DNA of 64,000 bases from contig CAZCFE010000001.1 of the NCBI GenBank assembly GCA_964497925.1, forward strand, positions 1 through 64,000, written 5' to 3'. The translations under genes and the position numbers were made by a program. The DNA is from CAIYWZ01 sp964497925 (GTDB lineage Bacteria; Pseudomonadota; Alphaproteobacteria; CAIYWZ01). This document shows positions 34,002 to 41,831 of the stretch, one piece after another. A model generated the notes under the pieces. That model searched no databases and was not told the origin of the DNA. It saw only the letters and a program-made list of their open reading frames with translations. Numbering within the stretch: position 1 is the stretch's first letter; every line of letters starts with the position of its first letter.

Positions 34002-35747
34002 ATGAAAAAAATTTTCAATATAATCATTGTTGCCGGTGTTTTGACCAATAAATCTTGCTATGCAAGTGCTTTTGGATTGCAAGATATGTCAATCGGGGGG
34101 GGGCAGATCGGGATTGATTTGATAGAGCAACAAAACAATTTAGAAAAAATACTCGAAGAAGCAAAAATTCATCACCATAAACTCTTGAGCGAGCTTGAAT
34201 TATGTAAAAACAGTTTGGAGTCCGCAAAAGAAGTTGCTCGAATTTCTGAAGAAAAAAGCACGTCATCAAATGATCTCGACGATGAAGAAGAAGCAATCAC
34301 AGCACAAGAAGAATATCTCTCCATACGAAAACAAAGAATTGAAATTTTAAAAGCTATTGAACAATCAAAACAGCATATAGATCAACTAGAACAAGAAACA
34401 GTTGAATTTGCAGCTGAAAGAGCAGGAATGGAAGAAAGTCAAAAATCCTCTCTTGCATCCAACACATCTTCTAAATATTCAAAACTCCAAATTCTGGAAA
34501 ATGTTTATATGAAGATAGCATCTCAAATAATACAGATTGAATCTCAACACTATACAGAAATCAATTACTCAGAACTTGATGCCTTAAAAAACAATGAGCT
34601 CCAAGCGTTTAAAAGTTTTATCGAAGAAAAGTTTGCAAATATCAAAGGTAATACTGCGGCGTATATATCTGCCCTTGAAGAAGAGAAAAAAATTTACATT
34701 GAAAAACAAAGAACTTCTGATAATCTCAATGAAGCAGATACTTTTTCAAGAGCAAAAAGATACATCCATGCAATCAAACAAGATCAAGAAAAGGAGTTAG
34801 AAAAACAAAGACAAGAAGAATTGTTTCAACAACAGGCAGAACTGAAAACTCAAAAAAAGCAAGAAATCATGACAGCTCAACAAGAATTTGAAAGATTTCA
34901 GCAACAACAGGCAGAACAGGAAGCTCAAAACAAACAAAGAAAAGAAAATCTTAAAATTCTATCTCAAGAGTTTGAAAGAGAAATTAAAAAAGAGTTCTCT
35001 GCTACAAACAAAGAGGATACAAGAGCTTATTTAGAAAAGTTGCAAGAACGCTATAAAGAATTAAAACGTCAAAAACATATGACTGAAATTGGTAGTGAAG
35101 ATTCAGAAAGATTTTCTATATATACAGAAATTTTCTCTAATTTCATGTTTGATGAAATAAATAAAACTTCAAAAAGAACTCAACCAACTGCATCCACAAT
35201 AAAAAGTGATGTCCCTGAAACAACAAAAGATCTTCCAGCTAAAGAAAAAGCCAGTGACGCAAATGTCCCTCCCACATTTCCAGATGTTTCATCTTTAGAT
35301 GAAAGATCCCAAGAGCTTGCTAAAAGATTAAAAGCATTTGGAGTGGGCTATTCTGTATCAAATTCTGATATCAACAACAAATATCATTCTTTGCTTGACG
35401 GAAGGCCTGATGAGGAAAAATCTAAGACGCCAGTTAGCAGACTAGTAGACATTGGAGGGAAGTATATTGTTGTAAAACAGACTCCTATAGACGATAGGCC
35501 TGATGATATGAAAATCAAAATAAATGGGGCTTTTAAAAAACAATCTTTAAAAGTTCATCCCGATAAACAAGGTGGTTCGACAGAGGCATTTCAGGCACTT
35601 GATGATGCACGTAAAGCAATCATAGCAGAAATAGAAAACCCTGGTTATTGGTATAAATCAGGAGAAGGTATAGAACCAGAAAACAGATTTAGTATGGGTT
35701 CGTATTCGATAGACCCTTTGATGGATATGATTTTCACGAGAAAATAA
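34002..35747 (+). CDS. Exported coiled-coil protein with J-domain-like C-terminus
   Basis: The 581-residue product begins with a signal peptide (MKKIFNIIIVAGVLTNKSCYASA; start chosen for AAAGGA upstream). Long Gln/Glu/Lys-rich coiled coil covers about residues 30-390. The C-terminal quarter has J-domain features. A segment near 519 reads KKQSLKVHPDKQGGSTEAFQ, with the HPD tripeptide at 519-521 followed by a helix-III-like ALDDARKAIIAE. About 50 residues earlier there is LKAFGVGYSVSNSDINNKYH, then RPD (468-470), which looks like J-domain helix I/II with the His lost. J-domains stimulate Hsp70 ATPases and are normally cytosolic, so an exported one may act on a host Hsp70. Family unknown; the HPD match is direct, the function is inference. 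Confidence 0.75.
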   Translation: MKKIFNIIIVAGVLTNKSCYASAFGLQDMSIGGGQIGIDLIEQQNNLEKILEEAKIHHHKLLSELELCKNSLESAKEVARISEEKSTSSNDLDDEEEAITAQEEYLSIRKQRIEILKAIEQSKQHIDQLEQETVEFAAERAGMEESQKSSLASNTSSKYSKLQILENVYMKIASQIIQIESQHYTEINYSELDALKNNELQAFKSFIEEKFANIKGNTAAYISALEEEKKIYIEKQRTSDNLNEADTFSRAKRYIHAIKQDQEKELEKQRQEELFQQQAELKTQKKQEIMTAQQEFERFQQQQAEQEAQNKQRKENLKILSQEFEREIKKEFSATNKEDTRAYLEKLQERYKELKRQKHMTEIGSEDSERFSIYTEIFSNFMFDEINKTSKRTQPTASTIKSDVPETTKDLPAKEKASDANVPPTFPDVSSLDERSQELAKRLKAFGVGYSVSNSDINNKYHSLLDGRPDEEKSKTPVSRLVDIGGKYIVVKQTPIDDRPDDMKIKINGAFKKQSLKVHPDKQGGSTEAFQALDDARKAIIAEIENPGYWYKSGEGIEPENRFSMGSYSIDPLMDMIFTRK

Positions 35748-35753
35748 ATGAAA

Positions 35754-35785
35754 AATAGCCGTAAGGAAGTTATCTTACGGCTATT
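35754..35785 (+). terminator. Intrinsic terminator after the J-domain-like gene
   Basis: A perfect 12-base stem AATAGCCGTAAG (35754-35765)/CTTACGGCTATT (35774-35785) with loop GAAGTTAT, followed by ATATCTTTT. The rest of 35786-35950 has no visible gene. Confidence 0.75.
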
Positions 35786-35950
35786 ATATCTTTTGAATTA
35801 TTGTTAAATTGCATAGCATCCAAAGTCTTATGAATCAATTTTTTTGCAATATTAGAATCCAGCTCTTCAGCTTATAATCATATATAATCTATTCTTCAAA
35901 CATCAGATCAGGTTGACCGCTTCAAACGCAAACAAAAGTAATAAAACTTA

Positions 35951-36490
35951 TTATTTCTTTCCCTGTCCAAAAGGAATAATTCGTGTTCGCTTATCTGAGT
36001 AAATCACAAACACCTTTTGACCTTGCGAAATTGTAGGATCATTCTCTTGAACGACCGTAATAAGCCCGCTTGTCTTTGCCGTGGATACAACATTATGCAT
36101 CGCAGCATTTCCTTGGGAATAACCATCTTTAATTTTAGATGCATCAACCTTAATAATATACTCAGCTCCTTCTGAAGAGCTTAATGCATTTTGAGCAACA
36201 GAGCCCAATGCTGCCCCAGCCAAAGCACCGCCAACAGTTGCGATAGAGTTATTGCCCATTGCACTGCCCAATACTCCCCCCATAACACCGCCAGCAATAA
36301 TACCTCCGGTATTTCCTGAGAGTTTATCATTTTCTTTAATCGTCACCTTGCGAATAGAAACGACTTCTCCTTCAAGGGTCAAACTAAGTGTTGCGTCACT
36401 TGTGTATGTTGAATTTGAAAGATCGCGTGAACAACCAGAAAAAACCATTAAAATTGCTGCCGATAAAATTATTCCATAAAAATTTTTCAT
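35951..36490 (-). CDS. SlyB-like glycine-zipper outer-membrane lipoprotein
   Basis: This 179-residue lipoprotein has lipobox VFSGC (Cys20). A glycine-zipper 2TM segment (about residues 63-102) contains GGIIAGGVMGGVLGSAMG and VGGALAGAALGS, and the C-terminal beta part has GLITVVQENDPTISQGQKVFV. The layout matches SlyB/Pcp (17 kDa antigen-related) proteins, which stabilise outer-membrane protein complexes and, in Rickettsia, are surface antigens. It is monocistronic with its own promoter. Confidence 0.85.
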   Translation of the reverse strand: MKNFYGIILSAAILMVFSGCSRDLSNSTYTSDATLSLTLEGEVVSIRKVTIKENDKLSGNTGGIIAGGVMGGVLGSAMGNNSIATVGGALAGAALGSVAQNALSSSEGAEYIIKVDASKIKDGYSQGNAAMHNVVSTAKTSGLITVVQENDPTISQGQKVFVIYSDKRTRIIPFGQGKK

Positions 36491-36546
36491 TATATTTTCC
36501 TTTTCTAATCAATTATTAACTCATAAAGCTTTATTAAGATGATTAT

Positions 36547-36575
36547 TACATACTCTTTGACTATTTCCCTGTCAA
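36547..36575 (-). promoter_or_regulatory. Putative promoter of the SlyB-like gene
   Basis: On the minus strand TTGACA (36570-36575), a 17-base spacer and TATGTA (36547-36552), about 57 bases before the start codon. Confidence 0.55.
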
Positions 36576-36639
36576 TAAAAATCTTTCTTGATATTCTTTG
36601 CAATGATGTATATTTACAACAATAAAATCAAATTTGATC

Positions 36640-37284
36640 TTATTTTCTAGCCTTACGTTTCGGACCACTGGAAGCTGTTCTTCCAATACCGACATTCAAG
36701 AGCAGTTGAGCAATACTCTCATGTCCTCTGATAGCGGCTATACCACAAGCAGTCAATTGAGCATAAGGATAGATCTTCGTTAAGTCAGGCGTATATTCCA
36801 TTAAAAGACGCACCATATCTTCATTTCCCATATAAGCAGCAGTCATGATAGGAGTCTCTCCATGGGTACACGCGTTAACATCAGCCCCTTGACTAAGCAA
36901 TAAACGCACAACCTTCAAATCCCCATAAAAAACAGCAACGGTCAAAGGCAACAAGGTACGATATTCAGTATTCACCAAAGATGGGTCTTTTTCTATCAAC
37001 TTCTCAATATCTTTAACCTTTCCACTTTTTATCAATTCTAAAAAATCCGAATCCGAATTGCCTTTAACAAGAGCTTGAACCAATGTTGTCTCTAATGTGT
37101 ATTGTGAAGTTGCTAATGAAGTATCGCCCTTTTTTCTAAAGCCACCTTCCTCTTGTGTCCTAGGTTTTTTTGCAACGCCAGAATTATCAAAAATCCCTGA
37201 AGGGTCTTCAGAACTCCCCAATGCCAAACTTCCAGACGAAAGAGCAATGATTGCAGATAGAACTAATTTAAGCTTTATATTCAT
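36640..37284 (-). CDS. Exported ankyrin-repeat protein
   Basis: A signal peptide (MNIKLKLVLSAIIALSSGSLALG) is followed by a charged, disordered stretch to about residue 70. Three to four ankyrin repeats then cover about 78-200, including LPLTVAVFYGDLKVVRLLLSQGADVN, ETPIMTAAYMGNEDMVRLLM and CGIAAIRGHESIAQLLL. The last residues (SGPKRKARK) are strongly basic, as is KKPRTQ after the signal peptide. Ankyrin proteins of intracellular bacteria often target host proteins. The signal peptide makes a periplasmic or exported site more likely than the cytosol. No enzyme domain is visible. Confidence 0.82.
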   Translation of the reverse strand: MNIKLKLVLSAIIALSSGSLALGSSEDPSGIFDNSGVAKKPRTQEEGGFRKKGDTSLATSQYTLETTLVQALVKGNSDSDFLELIKSGKVKDIEKLIEKDPSLVNTEYRTLLPLTVAVFYGDLKVVRLLLSQGADVNACTHGETPIMTAAYMGNEDMVRLLMEYTPDLTKIYPYAQLTACGIAAIRGHESIAQLLLNVGIGRTASSGPKRKARK

Positions 37285-37322
37285 TTTTTTATATTTTACC
37301 TTTTTTAATTTTCATTACACAC

Positions 37323-37351
37323 TAGATATCCATATTTTTTTAAAAAGTCAA
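37323..37351 (-). promoter_or_regulatory. Putative promoter of the ankyrin gene
   Basis: On the minus strand TTGACT (37346-37351), a 17-base spacer and TATCTA (37323-37328), 39 bases before the start codon. Confidence 0.5.
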
Positions 37352-37405
37352 TATATAATAATAAAATCCACTAAATTATTTCAAGGCAAAACAACAGATA
37401 AACAC

Positions 37406-37434
37406 TTGCAAAAAATCTTGGAATCATGTATAAT
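37406..37434 (+). promoter_or_regulatory. Promoter of typA
   Basis: TTGCAA (37406-37411), a 17-base spacer and a perfect TATAAT (37429-37434). The start ATG 37483 lies about 42 bases after the predicted transcript start; an in-frame ATG at 37426 lies inside the promoter and can be dismissed. Confidence 0.65.
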
Positions 37435-37482
37435 CTGTCAGAAATCAAATTTAAAAATCATTACATAAAGGAAAATGTCATA

Positions 37483-39303
37483 ATGACTCAAATACGTAAT
37501 CTTGCTATCATTGCCCACGTTGACCATGGGAAGACAACACTTGTGGATACTTTGCTTAAACAAAGCGGCACTTTTAGAGATAATCAACAAGTTGCTGAAC
37601 GCGTCATGGATTCAAATGATTTGGAAAAAGAACGTGGGATTACGATTCTTGCGAAGTGTACGTCCTTGATGTGGAATGAACAACGTTTAAACATTGTAGA
37701 CACACCAGGCCACGCCGATTTTGGTGGAGAGGTTGAGCGTATTTTGTCGATGGTCGATGGCGTCGTCCTTTTGGTGGATGCAGCAGAAGGTCCAATGCCG
37801 CAAACAAAGTTTGTAACTACAAAGGCTTTGCAATTAGGATTAAAGCCAATCGTTGTTATCAATAAAGCTGATAGACCAGATGCAAGGGCAGATGAGGTCC
37901 TTAACGAGGTCTTTGACCTGCTTTTAGCCTTGGGCGCAAACGAAGAACAACTCGATTTCAAATACGTTTTTGCATCTGCACGTCAAGGTTGGGCCGTAGA
38001 TGACCTGAAAGATGAGAAGGTATCTTTAGATCCATTATTCAAGGTCATTTGCGACCGAATCCCTGTTGCAAAGGGAGAAGAAGGTTCATTTGCAATGCTT
38101 GCAACAACCCTAAATCATGATCCTTATTTGGGACGTATTTTGACTGGCCGTATTTATTCTGGCGTTGCAAAATTAAACATGCCTGTAAAAGTGCTAAACA
38201 GAGATGGGCAAGTCATTGAACAAGCCCGTTTAAGCAAAATTCTAGCATACCGCGGGATTGAAAAAACGCCTGTTGACTTTGCAGAAGCTGGCGATATTGT
38301 GGCTATTGCGGGACTTGAAAAAGCAACTGTTGCTGATACAATTTGTGCCATGGATGTTGAAAAAGCGATTGCCGCTCAGCCTATTGATCCGCCAACATTG
38401 TCCATGACATTTTCTGTTAACGACTCCCCTCTTGCTGGAAAAGAAGGGACCAAACTCACTTCTCGTATCATTGCTGACCGTCTTTACAAAGAAGCAGACA
38501 GCAACGTATCCATTAAAATCATCGAAAGCCCTGGTAAGGATGCTTTTGAAGTTGCTGGACGTGGAGAGCTTCAACTTGGTGTTTTAATCGAAACCATGCG
38601 CCGTGAAGGATTTGAACTTTCCATCAGCCGCCCTCGCGTGATTTACAAAACAGACGAAGAAACTGGTAAAAAACTTGAACCAATTGAGGAAGCCGTAATC
38701 GATGTTGATGATGAATTCACAGGAATCGTTGTTGAAAAAATGAGCGGACGCAAAGGTGAAATGATTGATATGCGCCCATCTGGAGGGGGGAAAACGCGCG
38801 TTACTTTCCATATTCCATCACGAGGTCTTATTGGATATCAGGGCGAATTTTTGACTGACACAAGAGGAACTGGAATTTTAAGTCGACTGTTCCACGGATA
38901 TGCTCCTTATAAAGGTGCCATCGAAGGACGAAGGAACGGTGTTTTAATTTCCAATGGAACTGGAAATGCAGTCGCATACGCACTCTGGAATTTAGAAGAC
39001 AGGGGTATAATGTTTGTTGAATCGGGCGTTCCAATCTATGAAGGAATGATAATCGGGGAACACAATCGCGATAATGACCTTGAAATCAATGCCTTACGTG
39101 CAAAACAACTAACAAACGTTAGAGCATCAGGGAAAGATGAGGCTATCAGATTAACCCCGCCAAAACTGCTAAAACTAGAAGAAGCCATTGCTTATATTCA
39201 AGAAGATGAGCTGGTTGAGGTCACACCAAAAAGCATTAGACTTAGAAAAATGCATTTAGATCCTAACGACCGTAAAAGAATGCAACGAGCGAAAGCAGAA
39301 TAG
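37483..39303 (+). CDS. typA: Translational GTPase TypA/BipA
   Basis: This 606-residue GTPase has G1 AHVDHGKTT near residue 11, G3 DTPGHADFGGEV near 74, G4 NKAD near 128, EF-G-like domains III and V, and the TypA-specific C-terminal domain (GLIGYQGEFLTDTRGTG near 449). It helps 50S assembly and growth under stress such as low temperature. I use ATG 37483 with AAAGGA upstream. It is probably co-transcribed with the AmpG-like genes, 15 bases downstream. Confidence 0.95.
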   Translation: MTQIRNLAIIAHVDHGKTTLVDTLLKQSGTFRDNQQVAERVMDSNDLEKERGITILAKCTSLMWNEQRLNIVDTPGHADFGGEVERILSMVDGVVLLVDAAEGPMPQTKFVTTKALQLGLKPIVVINKADRPDARADEVLNEVFDLLLALGANEEQLDFKYVFASARQGWAVDDLKDEKVSLDPLFKVICDRIPVAKGEEGSFAMLATTLNHDPYLGRILTGRIYSGVAKLNMPVKVLNRDGQVIEQARLSKILAYRGIEKTPVDFAEAGDIVAIAGLEKATVADTICAMDVEKAIAAQPIDPPTLSMTFSVNDSPLAGKEGTKLTSRIIADRLYKEADSNVSIKIIESPGKDAFEVAGRGELQLGVLIETMRREGFELSISRPRVIYKTDEETGKKLEPIEEAVIDVDDEFTGIVVEKMSGRKGEMIDMRPSGGGKTRVTFHIPSRGLIGYQGEFLTDTRGTGILSRLFHGYAPYKGAIEGRRNGVLISNGTGNAVAYALWNLEDRGIMFVESGVPIYEGMIIGEHNRDNDLEINALRAKQLTNVRASGKDEAIRLTPPKLLKLEEAIAYIQEDELVEVTPKSIRLRKMHLDPNDRKRMQRAKAE

Positions 39304-39318
39304 CTATTTCACAATGCA

Positions 39319-40572
39319 ATGATGCTTACACTACTCAAAACCCATTTGAATCCAAGATTAATTTGTATGATTTTTCTTGGATTCGCATGTGGTTTACCAT
39401 TTTTCTTAACCGTATCAACACTTAACTACCGCCTTCATGAATCAGGCATATCCTTATCTTTAATCGGCCTTTTTTCATGGATCGGCCTCCCTCATGCATT
39501 GAAATTTCTAATTGGCCCTATTTTAGATCGTATAGCAATCCCTTATTTAACTATAAAATTTGGCAGACGTAGATCATGGATGTTGATCGCTCAATCTATC
39601 ATGATTATTGGAATTTTTGGACTTGGGCTGAGTGATCCTGAAAAAAATCTTTTAGCTGTTGCTTTTTGGGCATTGCTGGTTTCAACATGTTCTGCATTCG
39701 ATCATATCGCCATGACCACATATCGCATTGAGATATTGGAAGAAAAACAACAAGCATCCGGAGCTGCCCTAACAATTGTAGGGTACCGAATAGGCAATCT
39801 TATCTCGGGCGCTGGAGCTTTAGTTTTAGCTCAATACTTTTCATGGGAAACAGCTTATTGTCTAGTTGCCTTTTGTGGGCTCATTGGCATTTTCACAATT
39901 CTTTTAAACCCAGAGCCTGAATCTTGCCCTCTCGAGGGCACTTTATCATTTAAAGAAATGTTTTTATCATATCTGGATTTAATTAAAGTTCAACATATTT
40001 ATCTTATTTTATTTTTTGTGATTTTTTTTAGGCTAAGTGATCATTTGATTGGCGGTGTTTCAAATATTTTTTATGCATCTTTAGGATTCTCAAAAATTGA
40101 AATTGCTAACATCATTAAAATATACGGCCTTATTCCAACAATTATTGGAGGGCTTATCGGCGGCGTTGTCACAAATAAAATTGGCCTTCGAAAAGCATTA
40201 CTCATTTTTGGAATTTTAGAAACACTCTCTCCTATGCTCTACTTAATTCAATGGTCTTTTGGTAAAAATTTCAATATTTTATATTTTACAATCACAGTTG
40301 AACAATTAACAACAGGCATGGCCGCATCGGTTTTTATGGCATATATTTCAAATCTTTGCTCCAACACCAATATTACAGCAACCAGATACTCTCAACTCTC
40401 ATCCTTAAAAAGCTTAGGATGGGTTATCTCAGGAACACTGACAGGCCTTATTATTGACTCTCAAGGTTGGCCGATATTTTTCATATTATGCACCCTAATG
40501 TCAGTCCCTTGTTTGTTCTTAATTATTAAAATGCAAGAACGCTTTCCATTATATTTAAAAGGCTCACAATGA
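39319..40572 (+). CDS. AmpG-like MFS transporter (copy 1)
   Basis: This 417-residue protein with twelve likely membrane helices is of the AmpG branch of the major facilitator superfamily. Landmarks are LGFACGLPFFLTVSTLNYRL near residue 20 and LPHALKFLIGPILDRIAIP near 57, with RRRSW and the YRIEIL segment also present. AmpG imports anhydro-muropeptides for peptidoglycan recycling, but several paralogues in intracellular alphaproteobacteria may carry other nutrients. It overlaps copy 2 by 4 bases and is clearly homologous to it, at moderate divergence. Confidence 0.85.
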   Translation: MMLTLLKTHLNPRLICMIFLGFACGLPFFLTVSTLNYRLHESGISLSLIGLFSWIGLPHALKFLIGPILDRIAIPYLTIKFGRRRSWMLIAQSIMIIGIFGLGLSDPEKNLLAVAFWALLVSTCSAFDHIAMTTYRIEILEEKQQASGAALTIVGYRIGNLISGAGALVLAQYFSWETAYCLVAFCGLIGIFTILLNPEPESCPLEGTLSFKEMFLSYLDLIKVQHIYLILFFVIFFRLSDHLIGGVSNIFYASLGFSKIEIANIIKIYGLIPTIIGGLIGGVVTNKIGLRKALLIFGILETLSPMLYLIQWSFGKNFNILYFTITVEQLTTGMAASVFMAYISNLCSNTNITATRYSQLSSLKSLGWVISGTLTGLIIDSQGWPIFFILCTLMSVPCLFLIIKMQERFPLYLKGSQ

Positions 40573-41825
40573 AAACTTGGATTCAAGCTGTAAAGCACTA
40601 TAAAGATCCCAGGGTTCTGAGTATGATTTTCTTTGGGGTATCGTCTGGACTTCCATTCTTACTTACTCTTGCAACAATGAATATATGGCTGACCAAATTA
40701 GGGCTATCCAGCACAACAATTGGACAATTAGCCTTTATTCATATCCCATACACATTGAAGTTTCTATGGTCTCCTTTTATAGACAAATACAACATACCCT
40801 TCCTATCAAACTTTCTTGGAAATAAAAGGAGTTGGTTACTCATTTCACAAATTGGTTTAATCTTAAGCGTCTTTGGAATGTCACAAACAAACCCTTCTCA
40901 ATCTCTTGGATTATTTGCTTTTTTTGGATTTCTAGTTTCTTTTTTTTCTGCCAGTCAAGATTTAGTATTAGGTGGATATAGAATAGAAATACTTAGTCAA
41001 GATCAACAAGGAGCCGGTACCGGCGCATTATGGATTGGATATAGAATAGGTCTATTGGCTTCTGGTTCTGGGGCTCTTTATTTATCTTCTATTTATCCCT
41101 GGGATACAATCTATTTTATTATGGGCTGTTTGCTTATTTTTGGACTTATTATCACACTATTAAACCCAAAAGAAAAGCAAGATGTTGCAAATTTTTCAAC
41201 CGCATCTTATTTATCTGTTGTAAAAGATGTCATCATCAGCATTACATCAAAACCAAAATGGTTTTTACTTCCAATTTTCATTGTCTTCTATAAAGCTGGA
41301 GATGGGATCTTTGGTGCATACACTGATGTTTTTTTATCAGGCCTTGGGTATTCTAACATTGACCTTTCTCAAGGAAATCTATTAGGGGTATTTTGCTCTA
41401 TTATGGGGGGATTTTTAGGCGGCGTTTTAATTGGTCGCTATGGATCGATCCATACTCTTAAGCTATGCGCCATATTTCAAATCATGACTTGCGGAGCCTT
41501 AATTTTTCAAAGTCAAATAGGCCTATATAAACCTATGCTTTTTACCTTAATGTCCATTAAACATTTTTATCTTGGCATTGGAGGTGCTGCACTTTATGGG
41601 TTTTTATCTCTGCTGTGTACATCAAAACACACAGCAACTCAATTTGCCCTTTTATGTTCATTTGGATCATTTTCAAGGATTATTTCAACCTGGGTTGGTG
41701 GGTGGGTTGCAGATCAAATTCATTGGGAATGGTTTTTCTTTTTTGTTTCCTTTGCTGGTCTTTTTTATATCTTGCTATTGAAAAAAATGAACGTTATAAT
41801 TCCTGAAAATCAAACCCCGGACTAG
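40569..41825 (+). CDS. AmpG-like MFS transporter (copy 2)
   Basis: This is the tandem paralogue of the preceding gene, 418 residues. It shares the same landmarks in the same order: FFGVSSGLPFLLTLATMNIWL, IPYTLKFLWSPFIDKYNIP, the KRSW loop, YRIEIL and GYRIGLLASGSGALYL. The divergence between copies suggests an old duplication and possibly different substrates. It is followed after 6 bases by mutS. No ampD or ampC gene is nearby. Confidence 0.85.
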   Translation: MKTWIQAVKHYKDPRVLSMIFFGVSSGLPFLLTLATMNIWLTKLGLSSTTIGQLAFIHIPYTLKFLWSPFIDKYNIPFLSNFLGNKRSWLLISQIGLILSVFGMSQTNPSQSLGLFAFFGFLVSFFSASQDLVLGGYRIEILSQDQQGAGTGALWIGYRIGLLASGSGALYLSSIYPWDTIYFIMGCLLIFGLIITLLNPKEKQDVANFSTASYLSVVKDVIISITSKPKWFLLPIFIVFYKAGDGIFGAYTDVFLSGLGYSNIDLSQGNLLGVFCSIMGGFLGGVLIGRYGSIHTLKLCAIFQIMTCGALIFQSQIGLYKPMLFTLMSIKHFYLGIGGAALYGFLSLLCTSKHTATQFALLCSFGSFSRIISTWVGGWVADQIHWEWFFFFVSFAGLFYILLLKKMNVIIPENQTPD

Positions 41826-41831
41826 AGGAAA

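Noticed and set aside
38154..38811. Minus-strand open frames within typA
   Set aside because: They are shadows of a strongly conserved GTPase gene and have no recognisable motifs.
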